DNA of 64,000 bases from JAWXBR01 sp046595995 (GTDB lineage Bacteria; Bacteroidota; Ignavibacteria; Kapaibacteriales; Kapaibacteriaceae): assembly GCA_046595995.1 (NCBI GenBank), contig JBKJNB010000148.1, positions 1 to 64,000 on the forward strand, given 5' to 3'. Positions 8,575-17,779 of this stretch are shown in pieces. A program made the position numbers and the translations under genes. Within the stretch, counting starts at the first letter, position 1; each line of letters opens with the position of its first letter. The notes below the pieces were generated by a model. That model did no database searches, was not told where the DNA came from, and saw nothing but the letters and a program-made list of their open reading frames with translations.

Positions 8575-9600
8575 TTATTCCGATCCAAAATTTTCAGACT
8601 CCAAGGCATTTGTCCGGCCGATGATGCTACGAATAATGGAGTCGAGCTCCTGTGCTGCCTTCGACAGGTGTTGCAAATAGTCAGTATATGGGCCCGGCGT
8701 CTCGGCCTCACTCTCGATTAACTCGATGAGGCTCATGATACGGGTAAGGGGCGCACGTACCACGTGTGATTGCGTCCAGGTGATTTCTCGAAGCGCTTCG
8801 TTCTGTCGTTCAATCGTTTTAACATAATTCACGCGATCGGTCGTGTCATATGCGATAACAAGAACCGCTGGCTGTCGATTGAATCCGATAATGCGCGCTC
8901 TGACGTCCACAATGAGAATCGTGCTGTCTTTCCGCCGGTGCCGAAATGTCCCAGACGTTTGTCGTTCAGCACTGCTTTGCAGCGCCTCTAAGCATGTTTC
9001 GAGATCCGGAAGATCATCTGGGGTTTGAACGTCTCTCGCTGTCATACTTAGGAACTCTGTTCGACTGAATCCATAGTTTGCTATCGCAGCTTCATTCACT
9101 GAAAAGCACCGAAGGGTCTGCAGATCATACACCCACATCGGGATAGGACTGAGCTGAAACATGTCGCTGTAGCGTTTCTCCGACTCCAGAAGCTGTGCAT
9201 TGCTCTTGCCACGTTCAATAGCATATGTCAACGTTTTATAAAGCACGTTAGCCGTTAGATCCTCTTTTAGTAAATAATCTGATATCCCCAAAGAGAGAGA
9301 GCGGACACCAAATTCGAGATCGGTAAATCCTGTTAGCACAATGACGGGTATCGCATGAAACATGCCAATCACGTCTCGAATTAGTTCTTCGCCTGTGTGA
9401 TCTGGCAGCGTAAGGTCAAGTAGAATAACGTCGTAATCAACTAGGTTCGAAGTACTATCCTCGACAACATCCTTGAATGTGCGCGCAATCGTAACGACTG
9501 CATTAGGCACGACTTCGTCGAGGAAGTCACGGAATAATAGTAGGTCGCCCTTGTTGTCTTCGATAACGAGAATCCGAAACGGAGTAGTATCGGCTTTCAT
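8575..9600 (-). CDS. Receiver-PAS-HisKA-like protein lacking the kinase ATPase domain
   Basis: 341 residues in three parts: receiver domain (about 8-125) with LVIEDNKGD, YDVILLDLTLPDHTG and LTGF, where the usual KP is replaced by LLKED; a PAS domain (about 140-255) beginning YSDMFQLSPIPMWVYDL; and a dimerisation helix pair (about 268-330) with an H-box-like SHVVRAPLTRIMSLIE. The protein stops there, with no HATPase_c domain. It may be a phosphotransfer protein or an accessory subunit of the large kinase upstream. Its ATG follows the stop of the preceding receiver gene directly (TAGATG), indicating co-translation. Confidence 0.85.
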   Translation of the reverse strand: MKADTTPFRILVIEDNKGDLLLFRDFLDEVVPNAVVTIARTFKDVVEDSTSNLVDYDVILLDLTLPDHTGEELIRDVIGMFHAIPVIVLTGFTDLEFGVRSLSLGISDYLLKEDLTANVLYKTLTYAIERGKSNAQLLESEKRYSDMFQLSPIPMWVYDLQTLRCFSVNEAAIANYGFSRTEFLSMTARDVQTPDDLPDLETCLEALQSSAERQTSGTFRHRRKDSTILIVDVRARIIGFNRQPAVLVIAYDTTDRVNYVKTIERQNEALREITWTQSHVVRAPLTRIMSLIELIESEAETPGPYTDYLQHLSKAAQELDSIIRSIIGRTNALESENFGSE

Positions 9601-10038
9601 CTATGACCCTGTTTTCTTTGGCAGATTTACGATTGTGAGCCAGAAGTCCTCAATGCCGGCAACGATCTCGATGAACTTAGTTGCATCAACAGGTTTTACG
9701 ATGTAACAGTTCACATGGTGTTGGTATGCTTTTGTTATGTCTGAAGGCGCAGATGACGTGGTTAACATGATGACAGGAATATGCTTCAGGGCATTTTCGC
9801 TCTTAATACTCATCAACACCTCGTGGCCATTCCGCTTCGGAAGATTCACATCTAAAAGGATGATATCCGGGAGGGCCGAAGCGTCCTTCTTCGCCACCTT
9901 CATTAGGTATGTGATGGCCGATTGCCCGTCTTTGCAGACTTCGACTTCGTTGTGGATTTTAGCATCGGCAAGTGCCTCTTTTGTAAGCATGATGTCGCCA
10001 CTGTTATCCTCAACCAACAGAATTTTAATCGGCTTCAT
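9601..10038 (-). CDS. Rcp1-like response regulator
   Basis: 145 residues, one receiver domain of the subtype paired with phytochrome-like kinases: KILLVEDNSGDIML, IILLDVNLPKRNGHEVL with the phospho-acceptor Asp, MLTTSS, and YIVKPVD with the conserved Lys-Pro. The start overlaps the stop of the 1419-residue kinase as ATGA (10035-10038), so the kinase is its most likely partner. A short C-terminal helix (IEDFWLTIVNLPKK) matches the extra dimerisation helix seen in Rcp1-type regulators. Confidence 0.9.
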   Translation of the reverse strand: MKPIKILLVEDNSGDIMLTKEALADAKIHNEVEVCKDGQSAITYLMKVAKKDASALPDIILLDVNLPKRNGHEVLMSIKSENALKHIPVIMLTTSSAPSDITKAYQHHVNCYIVKPVDATKFIEIVAGIEDFWLTIVNLPKKTGS

Positions 10039-13000
10039 GTACCACGCTTTGGAATGGTGAAGAAGAAAACGGTTCCCTCGCCTTCAGTGGAATCAAGCCA
10101 AATTTTACCGCCGAGGTTATCGACGATCTTTTTGCAGATAGCCAACCCCATGCCCGTGCCCGAATACTCTTCCTGATTGTGCAGGCGTTGAAAAATCTGA
10201 AATACTTTATCGAAGTAGTCGCTTGAGATTCCAATGCCGTTGTCGGCAACAGAGAAGCGCCACTCTGACGCGAGCTCAGTAGCTGCGATCTTCACTATTG
10301 GAGCATTCTCTGCGGCTTGATACGTTAGAGCATTTCCAATAAGATTTTGGAATAGCTGTCGGAGTGGAACCCGTTGTGTTTGAATCACAGGCATGGGGCC
10401 CCATGTTACCGACGCGTTAGACTCCTCGATGCGACGTTCGAATAGTATTACGACATCCATAAGCACGCTGTCCACATCAACATCCTCTTTCGCCGAGTCG
10501 GAGCGGCCAGCGCGTGAATACTCGAGTAAGTCTAGGATTATTTGGCGCATTCGTTTCGCACCATCAGTTGCGAAATGTATGTACGTGTGTGCTTTCTCGT
10601 CGAGCTGATCATGATACTTGCGTTCGAGCTGCGTTAGGAAGCTCGTTACCATTCGAAGTGGTTCCTGCAGATCATGCGACGCAACGTAGGCGAACTGCTC
10701 TAATTCCTTGTTCGATCGTTCCAGTTCTGTTAAACTTTTCTGTAGTCCATCGTTGAGCACTTTGAGCGATTCTTCATACTGCCGTCTGTGTGTGATGTCT
10801 TGCATTGCACCGACCATGCGAATAGCCTTGCCTTTCCTGTCACGAATTACTGAACCAATGTCTACCACATAGGCCCAGGAACCGTTGGTCCGCCGGTATC
10901 GATAATCATACTGCCAACGATTTTCTAATGGGTTCTGCAGCACTGCATACAAACTCTGCATTACTGCTTCGACATCGTCGGGGTGCATGTTTGCCGTGCA
11001 GGTTGCGATCTTCGTAACACCTTCATCGTACACATGACCGAACACCGTGCGCATTCCGTCGCCCCAGATCAATCGGTCTTGTACAATGTCCCAGTCCCAT
11101 ATCGCATCGTTTGTTGCTTGAGCTATGCGCTCGAACCGTTCGTTTGACTGCAGGAGACGTTCGTCTGCCTGCCGACGAAGTGTAATGTCCCGGACGTAAA
11201 CAGCTAAACCCGCGGCCGACGGGTAAGCATCAATCTCGAACCACTTGTTTACTGTCGCATAGTATTCTTCGAAATGAACAGCAACGTTCTCTTCGATTGC
11301 TCGATGATACTCGCTATAGAACTTAGTTTCGACAGCATCGGCGTACATATCCCAAACGTACTTGCCAACGATTTCCTCCGATGGAGTACCAAGCATCCTA
11401 CCGGCTGCAGCGTTCCAGTACGTTACGATCCAGTTTCGGTCGAGGGTAATAAAGCCGTCGCCAATGCTCTCTAACACTGTTGTTCTCTCACTAAGAGCAG
11501 TGACCACCGCCTCCTGGGCCTGTTTACGCTCGTGGATGTCTTGAAAGATGCCCATTAACTTGATGCACCGTCCATCAAGAAATTCGCCACCGCCAATCGC
11601 ACGCACCCAGCGAACCTGATCGCGGGCTGTGCGGATGCGCAACTCTTCGTCGAATGGCGTACCATTTCGTACACACTCGTCGACAAGCTTTGTTATTACC
11701 GGCTGATCTTCCTCCGTGTAAAACGTTAACGCTGTGCTAAGCTGAGGTTCAAAGGCATCGTCGACTTCGTGGATAGCTCGTGTCATCGTAGACCACCACA
11801 ACCGTCCATTCACGAGGTCGAGTTCCCAGCTACCCACCCTCGCCATGTTTGTTGTCTTTTCGAGAAGCTGTTCGAGCTGCTTCTTTTCTGTGATGTCCTT
11901 CGCTACCGCAAAAATGTGACCCTCCTCTGTTGCAGGAGACGCAGTCCACCCTAGCCACTTCACTTCGTTCAATCTCGTTACCTGCCGATTCTCGAAATAC
12001 AAACTCCCTTCGCCTTTGCCCAACAGCTCGAGTTCTACGAGGGTACGCTTGCGGTCTTCTGGGTGTACAAATATGATCGCGGCGTTCTCTAGTAATTCTG
12101 TTTCTGAGTACCCAAGAATCGAGCACATGATAGGGTTCACCCGCCGATAGAATCCGTCTACGCCAATGATGCAGATGATATCCGGAGCAAAATTGAACAA
12201 GCGATTGAGCTCTTCTTCTAGCTGCTTACGTCGGATTTCTGCGCAGAACTGTTCTTCGAAGCCGGAGAGAAAGTTGCTCAGCGATTTTGTGGAATCCCCG
12301 GCGCGACTCGTACCCAGGATTAACACACCAATTGTTTCGTTGTGATGTTGAAGCGGCAAGCCGTAGATCGTGGTAAGGCCTGCATGCATAAACGCATTAC
12401 GCCGCCCAATGCTGCGCGCAGTATCGGACACCGACCATGCTTGAATTTCACCCGTCGTCCACGTTATTCCCGGTAGGCCTTCACCCCGTGCGACACTCAA
12501 CACGTCAGGCATCGCATCATACATAAGGGTGAGTGAATCTGAGGGTGTCGAGAATCCTTGCAAGACGATGCGCTCGCCGTTCGCACCAACGAGCCACGCC
12601 TCGGCAAGGTCATAATCGCCAAATTCTGAGAGTCGCGTTAGAGCTTCACAAAGGGTCTCGGCAAGGAGCTCCGACTTATTAAAAATAAAAGCGATGTCGG
12701 CAAATAGCGCCTTCTTTAACTCTCTGTGCTTGCGCTCGGTAACATCTCGCTCGATAGCAATGAAATGTGTGAACTCACCTGATTTGTCGGCAACCGGACT
12801 CACCGAAAAGTTGATCCAGAATTCTTCGCCATTCTTCTTGTAGTTGATTGTCTCGATTTCACATGGCTCAAAGCGACGCATTGCTTCACCAAGCGCATGA
12901 AGCGCGTCGGCGTTCGAATTTGGTCCCTGCAGAAAACGAGGCGACTTGCCGATAACTTCTTCAATCTCATATCCAGTCATTCGCGTGAACGCTTCATTCA

Positions 13001-14294
13001 CGTATACAATCGCAGGACCCGGCTCGTCCATCGGAGAAGTCGTAGTTATCAGTACGGAGTCTCTTGTGTTTGTTATAACGGATTCGAGGAGACGCAGTCG
13101 TTGCTCCTCCTCTTTCTGACGTGTAATGTCCTGCATCGCACCAACAACGCGCACTGCCTCACCCGCGTCATTGCGCACCACAATGGCGCGGTCTTGTACA
13201 TAGGCTGTTGATCCGTCACGTCGGTGAAAGCGATATTCATCCTGCCAATAGCTTGAACCATCGGCCATCGCTCGTTCTATCCCCTCTTCGATCCTTGTAC
13301 GATCATCCGGGTGAACGTGCTTTATCCATATTGAATGGTCAGACGAGACCTGCTCCTCATCGTAACCGAACAGCTTATCGACGCCTTCGCCACGATACAT
13401 TTGTTGTTGAGCTACGTCCCAATCCCACACAACGTCTGATGTTGCTTTTGTTACAAACTCGAATCGCTCGATGGTTGCGTGCAATTGCGCAAGAGCTCGC
13501 TCGCGCTCGGTGACGTCGATACAGGTTGCGGTGACGCAATCACTGTCATTGAATCGCGTACTGTGACCGTACATCTCAACCCGCACTACTGCACCACTGC
13601 TCTTGATGTGTGTGAAGAGGCCGAAACACACCGTTCCTGGTGCACGAGAAATTCCAACGTGAGCATCGAGAAGCCTTTGGGCTTCATCGGCTGGAAGGAG
13701 ATCGGTGATTTTCTTTCCGAGAAACTCCTGATGGGAAAATCCATACTGCGATACTGCAGTTTCGTTCACGTCCACAATGCAGATCGACTGCAGATCGTAG
13801 ATCCATTTCGGAAGTGGACTGGTGTTAAATAGTGAGCGGTAGTTCTGTTCAGACTGCAGAAGAGCACGTTCTGTGCGGCGGCGTTCGGTTACGTCGTGCG
13901 CAGAGCAGTACACTAATGCGTCTTCGACATCCCAACGTGCCGACCACTGCATGTCAACAATGCGCCCGCTCTGGTGTCGACAGCGGTTCTCGAATTCTGT
14001 AAGGCGGTGACCTCCCACTGCTGTAGCAAATGCTTCACGTGTGCGTTCACGATCCTCTTCTACGACAAAAGCTGATAGGGGCTGGCCGATGAGCTTTTCG
14101 GGGGAATAGCCCCATGTAGATTCGCTTGCAAGACTGATATGTACAAAACGTCCATCTCGATCTATCGTGCAGGTAATGTCCAGCGACAAATCCAGTATCT
14201 TCTGCAACATGTCGGCTCTGCGCTCAATCGCCACAGAGCTCATTGGTGTTTTATCAGGACTTAGAGTGGCTTCGTCGTTGGCGTCATCCATCAT
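10035..14294 (-). CDS. Soluble multi-PAS/GAF sensor histidine kinase
   Basis: 1419 residues with no membrane segment. By eye there are eight PAS/PAC units and one GAF: PAS at about 30-140, 150-265, 275-395, 400-520, then GAF 530-690, PAS 700-820, 830-945, 955-1070 and 1080-1200. A HisKA domain follows (ASHDLQEPLRMVTSF, about 1215), then HATPase_c with NLIGNALTYQ, VADNGIGIS and GTGMGLAI. The fourth PAS carries GKSPRFLQGPNS, similar to the LOV flavin-binding motif but with Pro where the photoactive Cys would be. It heads the signalling cluster; an AAAGGA ribosome site precedes the ATG. The stimulus is unknown, and stacked cytosolic PAS/GAF suggests internal redox, small-molecule or light cues. 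Confidence 0.92.
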   Translation of the reverse strand: MMDDANDEATLSPDKTPMSSVAIERRADMLQKILDLSLDITCTIDRDGRFVHISLASESTWGYSPEKLIGQPLSAFVVEEDRERTREAFATAVGGHRLTEFENRCRHQSGRIVDMQWSARWDVEDALVYCSAHDVTERRRTERALLQSEQNYRSLFNTSPLPKWIYDLQSICIVDVNETAVSQYGFSHQEFLGKKITDLLPADEAQRLLDAHVGISRAPGTVCFGLFTHIKSSGAVVRVEMYGHSTRFNDSDCVTATCIDVTERERALAQLHATIERFEFVTKATSDVVWDWDVAQQQMYRGEGVDKLFGYDEEQVSSDHSIWIKHVHPDDRTRIEEGIERAMADGSSYWQDEYRFHRRDGSTAYVQDRAIVVRNDAGEAVRVVGAMQDITRQKEEEQRLRLLESVITNTRDSVLITTTSPMDEPGPAIVYVNEAFTRMTGYEIEEVIGKSPRFLQGPNSNADALHALGEAMRRFEPCEIETINYKKNGEEFWINFSVSPVADKSGEFTHFIAIERDVTERKHRELKKALFADIAFIFNKSELLAETLCEALTRLSEFGDYDLAEAWLVGANGERIVLQGFSTPSDSLTLMYDAMPDVLSVARGEGLPGITWTTGEIQAWSVSDTARSIGRRNAFMHAGLTTIYGLPLQHHNETIGVLILGTSRAGDSTKSLSNFLSGFEEQFCAEIRRKQLEEELNRLFNFAPDIICIIGVDGFYRRVNPIMCSILGYSETELLENAAIIFVHPEDRKRTLVELELLGKGEGSLYFENRQVTRLNEVKWLGWTASPATEEGHIFAVAKDITEKKQLEQLLEKTTNMARVGSWELDLVNGRLWWSTMTRAIHEVDDAFEPQLSTALTFYTEEDQPVITKLVDECVRNGTPFDEELRIRTARDQVRWVRAIGGGEFLDGRCIKLMGIFQDIHERKQAQEAVVTALSERTTVLESIGDGFITLDRNWIVTYWNAAAGRMLGTPSEEIVGKYVWDMYADAVETKFYSEYHRAIEENVAVHFEEYYATVNKWFEIDAYPSAAGLAVYVRDITLRRQADERLLQSNERFERIAQATNDAIWDWDIVQDRLIWGDGMRTVFGHVYDEGVTKIATCTANMHPDDVEAVMQSLYAVLQNPLENRWQYDYRYRRTNGSWAYVVDIGSVIRDRKGKAIRMVGAMQDITHRRQYEESLKVLNDGLQKSLTELERSNKELEQFAYVASHDLQEPLRMVTSFLTQLERKYHDQLDEKAHTYIHFATDGAKRMRQIILDLLEYSRAGRSDSAKEDVDVDSVLMDVVILFERRIEESNASVTWGPMPVIQTQRVPLRQLFQNLIGNALTYQAAENAPIVKIAATELASEWRFSVADNGIGISSDYFDKVFQIFQRLHNQEEYSGTGMGLAICKKIVDNLGGKIWLDSTEGEGTVFFFTIPKRGT

Positions 14295-14341
14295 ATCCTT
14301 TCACTTTTTCCACTTGTAAATTTATAAAGTTTCGGACTGTA

Positions 14342-14920
14342 ATGCTCACAACACTGCGCATAAAGAACATGGTCTGCGGCCGATGTAGGCGTGTTGTCGA
14401 CGAAGATCTCAGTTCGCTGGGGCTCCACGTCGTGGATGTGCGCCTTGGAGGGGCAACAGTCGAACACGAAACCCCTTTGCCCCTTGACTTGATCCGCGAG
14501 ACACTCGTGAAGGGTGGCTTTGATTTAGTCGAGGACAGAACAAGTGCCTTGATCGAACACGTGAAGGCAGCGATTATCGAACTCGTGCAGAGCGGATCGC
14601 TTAAGAACATGCACCTTAAAGTGAGTGAATTTTTAGAGCAGGCCACTGGTAAGGACTATCGATACATTAGCACGGTGTTTTCTCTCGCCGCTGGGTTGAC
14701 AGTAGAGAAGTTTCTTATCGCGCAGAAGATTGAACGCGTGAAGGAACTTCTCGTATATGATGAGATGTCGCTTGCTGATATCGCCTTCGAGCTTGGCTAT
14801 AGCAGCAGTGCATATCTCTCCAACCAGTTCAAGCAGGAAACGTCTGTAACACCCACGGCGTTTAAGAAGCAGGTGATACAGGCGCGGCGCGAACTCGATT
14901 CTATCGGACGCAAGGTATAA
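14342..14920 (+). CDS. AraC-family regulator with HMA-like metal-sensing N-terminus
   Basis: 192 residues. Start set at MLTTLRIKNMVCGRC; an upstream in-frame ATG lies inside the divergent kinase gene. Residues about 1-65 look like a heavy-metal-associated fold with a CGRC motif in the metal-loop position; residues about 95-190 are a two-helix-turn-helix AraC domain (MSLADIAFELGYSSSAYLSNQF). It stands 90 bases upstream of copA on the same strand, so it is probably the copper-responsive activator of copA and the cupredoxin gene. Only 47 bases separate it from the divergent kinase. The TTCGGAC heptamer of the cco operator also occurs once in this gap (TTTCGGACTG). Confidence 0.85.
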   Translation: MLTTLRIKNMVCGRCRRVVDEDLSSLGLHVVDVRLGGATVEHETPLPLDLIRETLVKGGFDLVEDRTSALIEHVKAAIIELVQSGSLKNMHLKVSEFLEQATGKDYRYISTVFSLAAGLTVEKFLIAQKIERVKELLVYDEMSLADIAFELGYSSSAYLSNQFKQETSVTPTAFKKQVIQARRELDSIGRKV

Positions 14921-15010
14921 CACTGAAAATCTTACAGGAGATTCGTCTCGTTCTGTAGCGCTTCCTCCGTTTGCATGGTGTAGGTTGCGCCTGTTATTAG
15001 GAACATTCAA

Positions 15011-17320
15011 TTGCACCATTCAACAACCGTAAAAAACCATACCATAGAGATGTCTGTTGCGGGCATGACGTGTACGTCATGTGCATTAAGCGTAGAAAAA
15101 GCTCTACGACATGTCGATGGTGTAACCGATGTTTCGGTAAGCTCGGTGAATGACAGAGCTGTCGTTACGTCGTCGCGTGTTATCGAACCGAGCGCACTTA
15201 CACGAGCAGTCGCTGGTGCGGGGTACTCGGCGAGGGTACTCGAACCTGAGTCGAGTATCGAAGAGGAAACAGATTTCAAAGCAGAGGCGCATCGTCAACT
15301 CGTGCGGCGCTTCTGGACGATTGTGCCATTCGCTGCACTGGTTACGATTGCTGGCATGGCCATGCTCATACCAGGCGTGCACAATATCGTTACCCCCGAC
15401 ACACTCAACTGGATACAATTGGTTTTGACGTTGCCTGTTATGTGGATTGGTGGACGAGAATACTTCGTTGCAGCTTGGAATGCCGGACGTCACAGGCTTG
15501 CAACGATGGACACACTAGTAGCCGTTGGCACAGGCGCCGCATTTGTCTACAGCGTTGTTGCGACGATTGCACCACAGGTCTTAGGTGGTGCCGGGCAGCA
15601 TGCGTTTGTATACTTCGATACAACAGTTGTGATTATCACACTTATCACACTCGGTAAGGTGCTCGAAGACAAAGCGAAGCATAAGACGTCGGATGCGATG
15701 AAGCGCCTACTCGGGCTCCAACCTAGTGTGGCCCGTGTGGTTCGCAATGGCAACGAAGTAGACATCGCCATAGACACACTCGTTGTCGACGATGTACTAA
15801 TCATACGTCCGGGTGAACGCATACCCACTGACGCTCGCATAACCGATGGCTCGACTACCATTGACGAGTCTATGATTACGGGCGAGAGTCTGCCAGTTGA
15901 GAAGCGGAATGGCGATCGTATTGTGGGCGGAACGGTCAATCGCGGCGGATCGGTTACCGCCGTTGTTGAACGTGTTGGCAAAGACACGACGCTCAATCAG
16001 ATCGTGCGAATGGTCGAGCGCGCGCAAATCAGCAAAGCACCAATTCAGAGACTGGCCGATGTTATTAGCTCGTGGTTCGTGCCCATCGTTCTCATCCTTT
16101 CCATAATTACTTTCATAATTTGGTTTAATGTTTCGCCGCATGACACGCGCCTTACAATTGCTCTTGTTCATCTCGTTGCAGTCCTAATCATTGCATGTCC
16201 GTGCGCCCTTGGCCTTGCGACCCCTACAGCAATCATGGTAGGAACAGGTAAAGGTGCGGAAAACGGACTGCTCATTCGAAATGCTGAAGCCCTAGAGCTC
16301 GCGCATTCGGTAACGACGATCGTTCTCGACAAAACAGGTACCATTACCAGTGGCGTCCTTTCGGTAACAGCACTCGCCATTGCCGATGGTGTAGACCGCA
16401 ACCATTTACTTCCGCTCGTGCACTCCGTCGAAGCACGCAGTGAACATCCGCTTGCAGAAGCAATTGTTCGGTACGCAAAGGAGCAAGGGGCTGCGTCGCA
16501 AGGGGCTGCGCTGCAAGGGGATGTAGCGCAAGGGGTGGCTTCTCAAGAGGCAAAGGAGATTGTTGTTGAAGCCGGACGCGGCATTCGTGCACGCGTTGGT
16601 GATGCCGACGTTGTAATTGGAACGCATGTATTGCTTGCGAGCCGTGGTATACCATTGGACTTGTCGTTGGAATCACAGACGGTATTGTGGCGACAACAAG
16701 CGCAGACTGTATTGCACGTTGCCCTGAATGGCGTTCACGCAGCAAGTATTGCGCTAGCGGATACGGTACGTCCGACATCGGCAGAGGCTATAGCCGCACT
16801 TAAGAAGATGGGATTGCGCGTAATTCTGTTGTCTGGTGACAACAAACAGACTGCCGAGGCCATTGCCGCAATGGTTGGCATCGACGATGTTCGCGCTGAA
16901 GTTATGCCCGCAGACAAAGCCAATGTGGTACGAGCACTTCAAGCAGAGGGCCAGCGTGTTGCAATGGTTGGCGACGGCATTAACGACGCGCCAGCACTAG
17001 CTACGGCTGATGTGGGCATTGCAATTGGCACGGGTACCGACGTCGCAATGGAAGCCGCTGACATCACACTAATGAACGGCGATCTTCGAAGTGTGCCACA
17101 TGTGTTGCAGCTGTCGCGCGCAACGATGAGCAACATCAAGCAGAACCTTTTCTTCGCATTCATCTACAACGTGCTTGGCATACCGTTAGCCGCAGGCGTC
17201 TTTGTGCCTCTGTTCGGAATCTCACTCGATCCATCATTTGCCGCAGCGGCAATGGGGCTCAGCTCTGTGAGCGTATTAGCCAACGCTCTGCGTCTACGTT
17301 CATTCAAGTTTAAAGGTTGA
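15011..17320 (+). CDS. copA: Copper-exporting P1B-type ATPase CopA
   Basis: 769 residues: one N-terminal HMA domain with MTCTSC (about residues 20-25), eight predicted membrane segments, actuator TGES, metal site CPC in IACPCALGLATP, phosphorylation loop DKTGTITSG, SEHPLAEAIV (HP motif) and hinge GDGINDAPAL. The enzyme pumps Cu(I) out of the cytosol. In the nucleotide-binding domain after SEHPLAEAIV there is an in-frame run of Gln-Gly-Ala units encoded by four 15-nt repeats (16483-16542), absent from the usual family pattern. The cupredoxin gene follows after 7 bases, suggesting a two-gene copper operon under the AraC-type regulator. Confidence 0.96.
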   Translation: MHHSTTVKNHTIEMSVAGMTCTSCALSVEKALRHVDGVTDVSVSSVNDRAVVTSSRVIEPSALTRAVAGAGYSARVLEPESSIEEETDFKAEAHRQLVRRFWTIVPFAALVTIAGMAMLIPGVHNIVTPDTLNWIQLVLTLPVMWIGGREYFVAAWNAGRHRLATMDTLVAVGTGAAFVYSVVATIAPQVLGGAGQHAFVYFDTTVVIITLITLGKVLEDKAKHKTSDAMKRLLGLQPSVARVVRNGNEVDIAIDTLVVDDVLIIRPGERIPTDARITDGSTTIDESMITGESLPVEKRNGDRIVGGTVNRGGSVTAVVERVGKDTTLNQIVRMVERAQISKAPIQRLADVISSWFVPIVLILSIITFIIWFNVSPHDTRLTIALVHLVAVLIIACPCALGLATPTAIMVGTGKGAENGLLIRNAEALELAHSVTTIVLDKTGTITSGVLSVTALAIADGVDRNHLLPLVHSVEARSEHPLAEAIVRYAKEQGAASQGAALQGDVAQGVASQEAKEIVVEAGRGIRARVGDADVVIGTHVLLASRGIPLDLSLESQTVLWRQQAQTVLHVALNGVHAASIALADTVRPTSAEAIAALKKMGLRVILLSGDNKQTAEAIAAMVGIDDVRAEVMPADKANVVRALQAEGQRVAMVGDGINDAPALATADVGIAIGTGTDVAMEAADITLMNGDLRSVPHVLQLSRATMSNIKQNLFFAFIYNVLGIPLAAGVFVPLFGISLDPSFAAAAMGLSSVSVLANALRLRSFKFKG
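16483..16542 (+). repeat. Four 15-nt tandem units inside copA
   Basis: Units begin at 16483, 16498, 16513 and 16528, each starting GCAAGGGG; the first two are identical apart from the last two bases, and the later two are more diverged. They encode Q-G-A/D/V-A/S-type residues in a loop of the nucleotide-binding domain. The unit core is the octamer AAGGGGCT that is frequent throughout the window. Confidence 0.93.
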
Positions 17321-17327
17321 GGCCCCC

Positions 17328-17705
17328 ATGGACACCACTCAATGGATCGTAACGATTTCTGGCATCATTCTTATAGCTGCGATCGCACTATACTTTTTTA
17401 CTAAAGGGAAGTCCGTCGTAAGCGACGCATCTGCATCGAACGGTGTACAAGAGCAGCTTATCACTGTCAAGGGCGGCTATCACCCCGCCGACGTACGCTT
17501 GCGCAAGGGCATTCCCGCTCGTCTCACATTCCACCGTGACGAAACGACTTCGTGCAGCGAAGAAATTGTCATTCCAGAGTTCGGCATCAAGCGCATGCTT
17601 CCGGCGTTTGAAAAGACCGTTATCGAGTTCACTCCGACAAAGGCAGGCACCTTCGAATTCATGTGTGGCATGAACATGCTGCATGGCTCGTTGATAGTCG
17701 AATGA
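17328..17705 (+). CDS. Membrane-anchored cupredoxin-domain protein
   Basis: 125 residues: an N-terminal membrane anchor (about residues 7-25), a short linker, then a cupredoxin domain (about 40-125) with GGYHPADVRLRKGIPARLTF, TTSCSEEIVIPEFGI and the C-terminal MCGMNMLHGSLIV. This pattern is common in proteins encoded next to CopA. It probably binds copper on the periplasmic face and hands it to, or takes it from, the ATPase. The ATG is 7 bases after the copA stop. The last codons overlap the first unit of a 22-bp triple repeat. Confidence 0.88.
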   Translation: MDTTQWIVTISGIILIAAIALYFFTKGKSVVSDASASNGVQEQLITVKGGYHPADVRLRKGIPARLTFHRDETTSCSEEIVIPEFGIKRMLPAFEKTVIEFTPTKAGTFEFMCGMNMLHGSLIVE

Positions 17706-17759
17706 TTATCCTTCAATAGTCGAATGATTATCCTTCGATAGTCGAATGATTATCCTTCG
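17694..17759. repeat. 22-bp triple tandem repeat across the cupredoxin stop codon
   Basis: Three copies at 17694-17715, 17716-17737 and 17738-17759 differ at one base. The unit is ATAGTCGAATGATTATCCTTC followed by A or G. The first copy contains the TGA stop of the cupredoxin gene, and the rest fills the gap between convergent genes. It could serve as a termination or spacer region, but no U-rich hairpin is evident. Confidence 0.95.
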
Positions 17760-17779
17760 CGCCTAAACCGTCTGTGCGC

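Noticed and set aside
10035..14294. Phytochrome identity for the large kinase
   Set aside because: There is only one GAF domain, no PAS-GAF-PHY order and no chromophore cysteine visible; only the kinase end and the Rcp1 neighbour resemble phytochrome systems.
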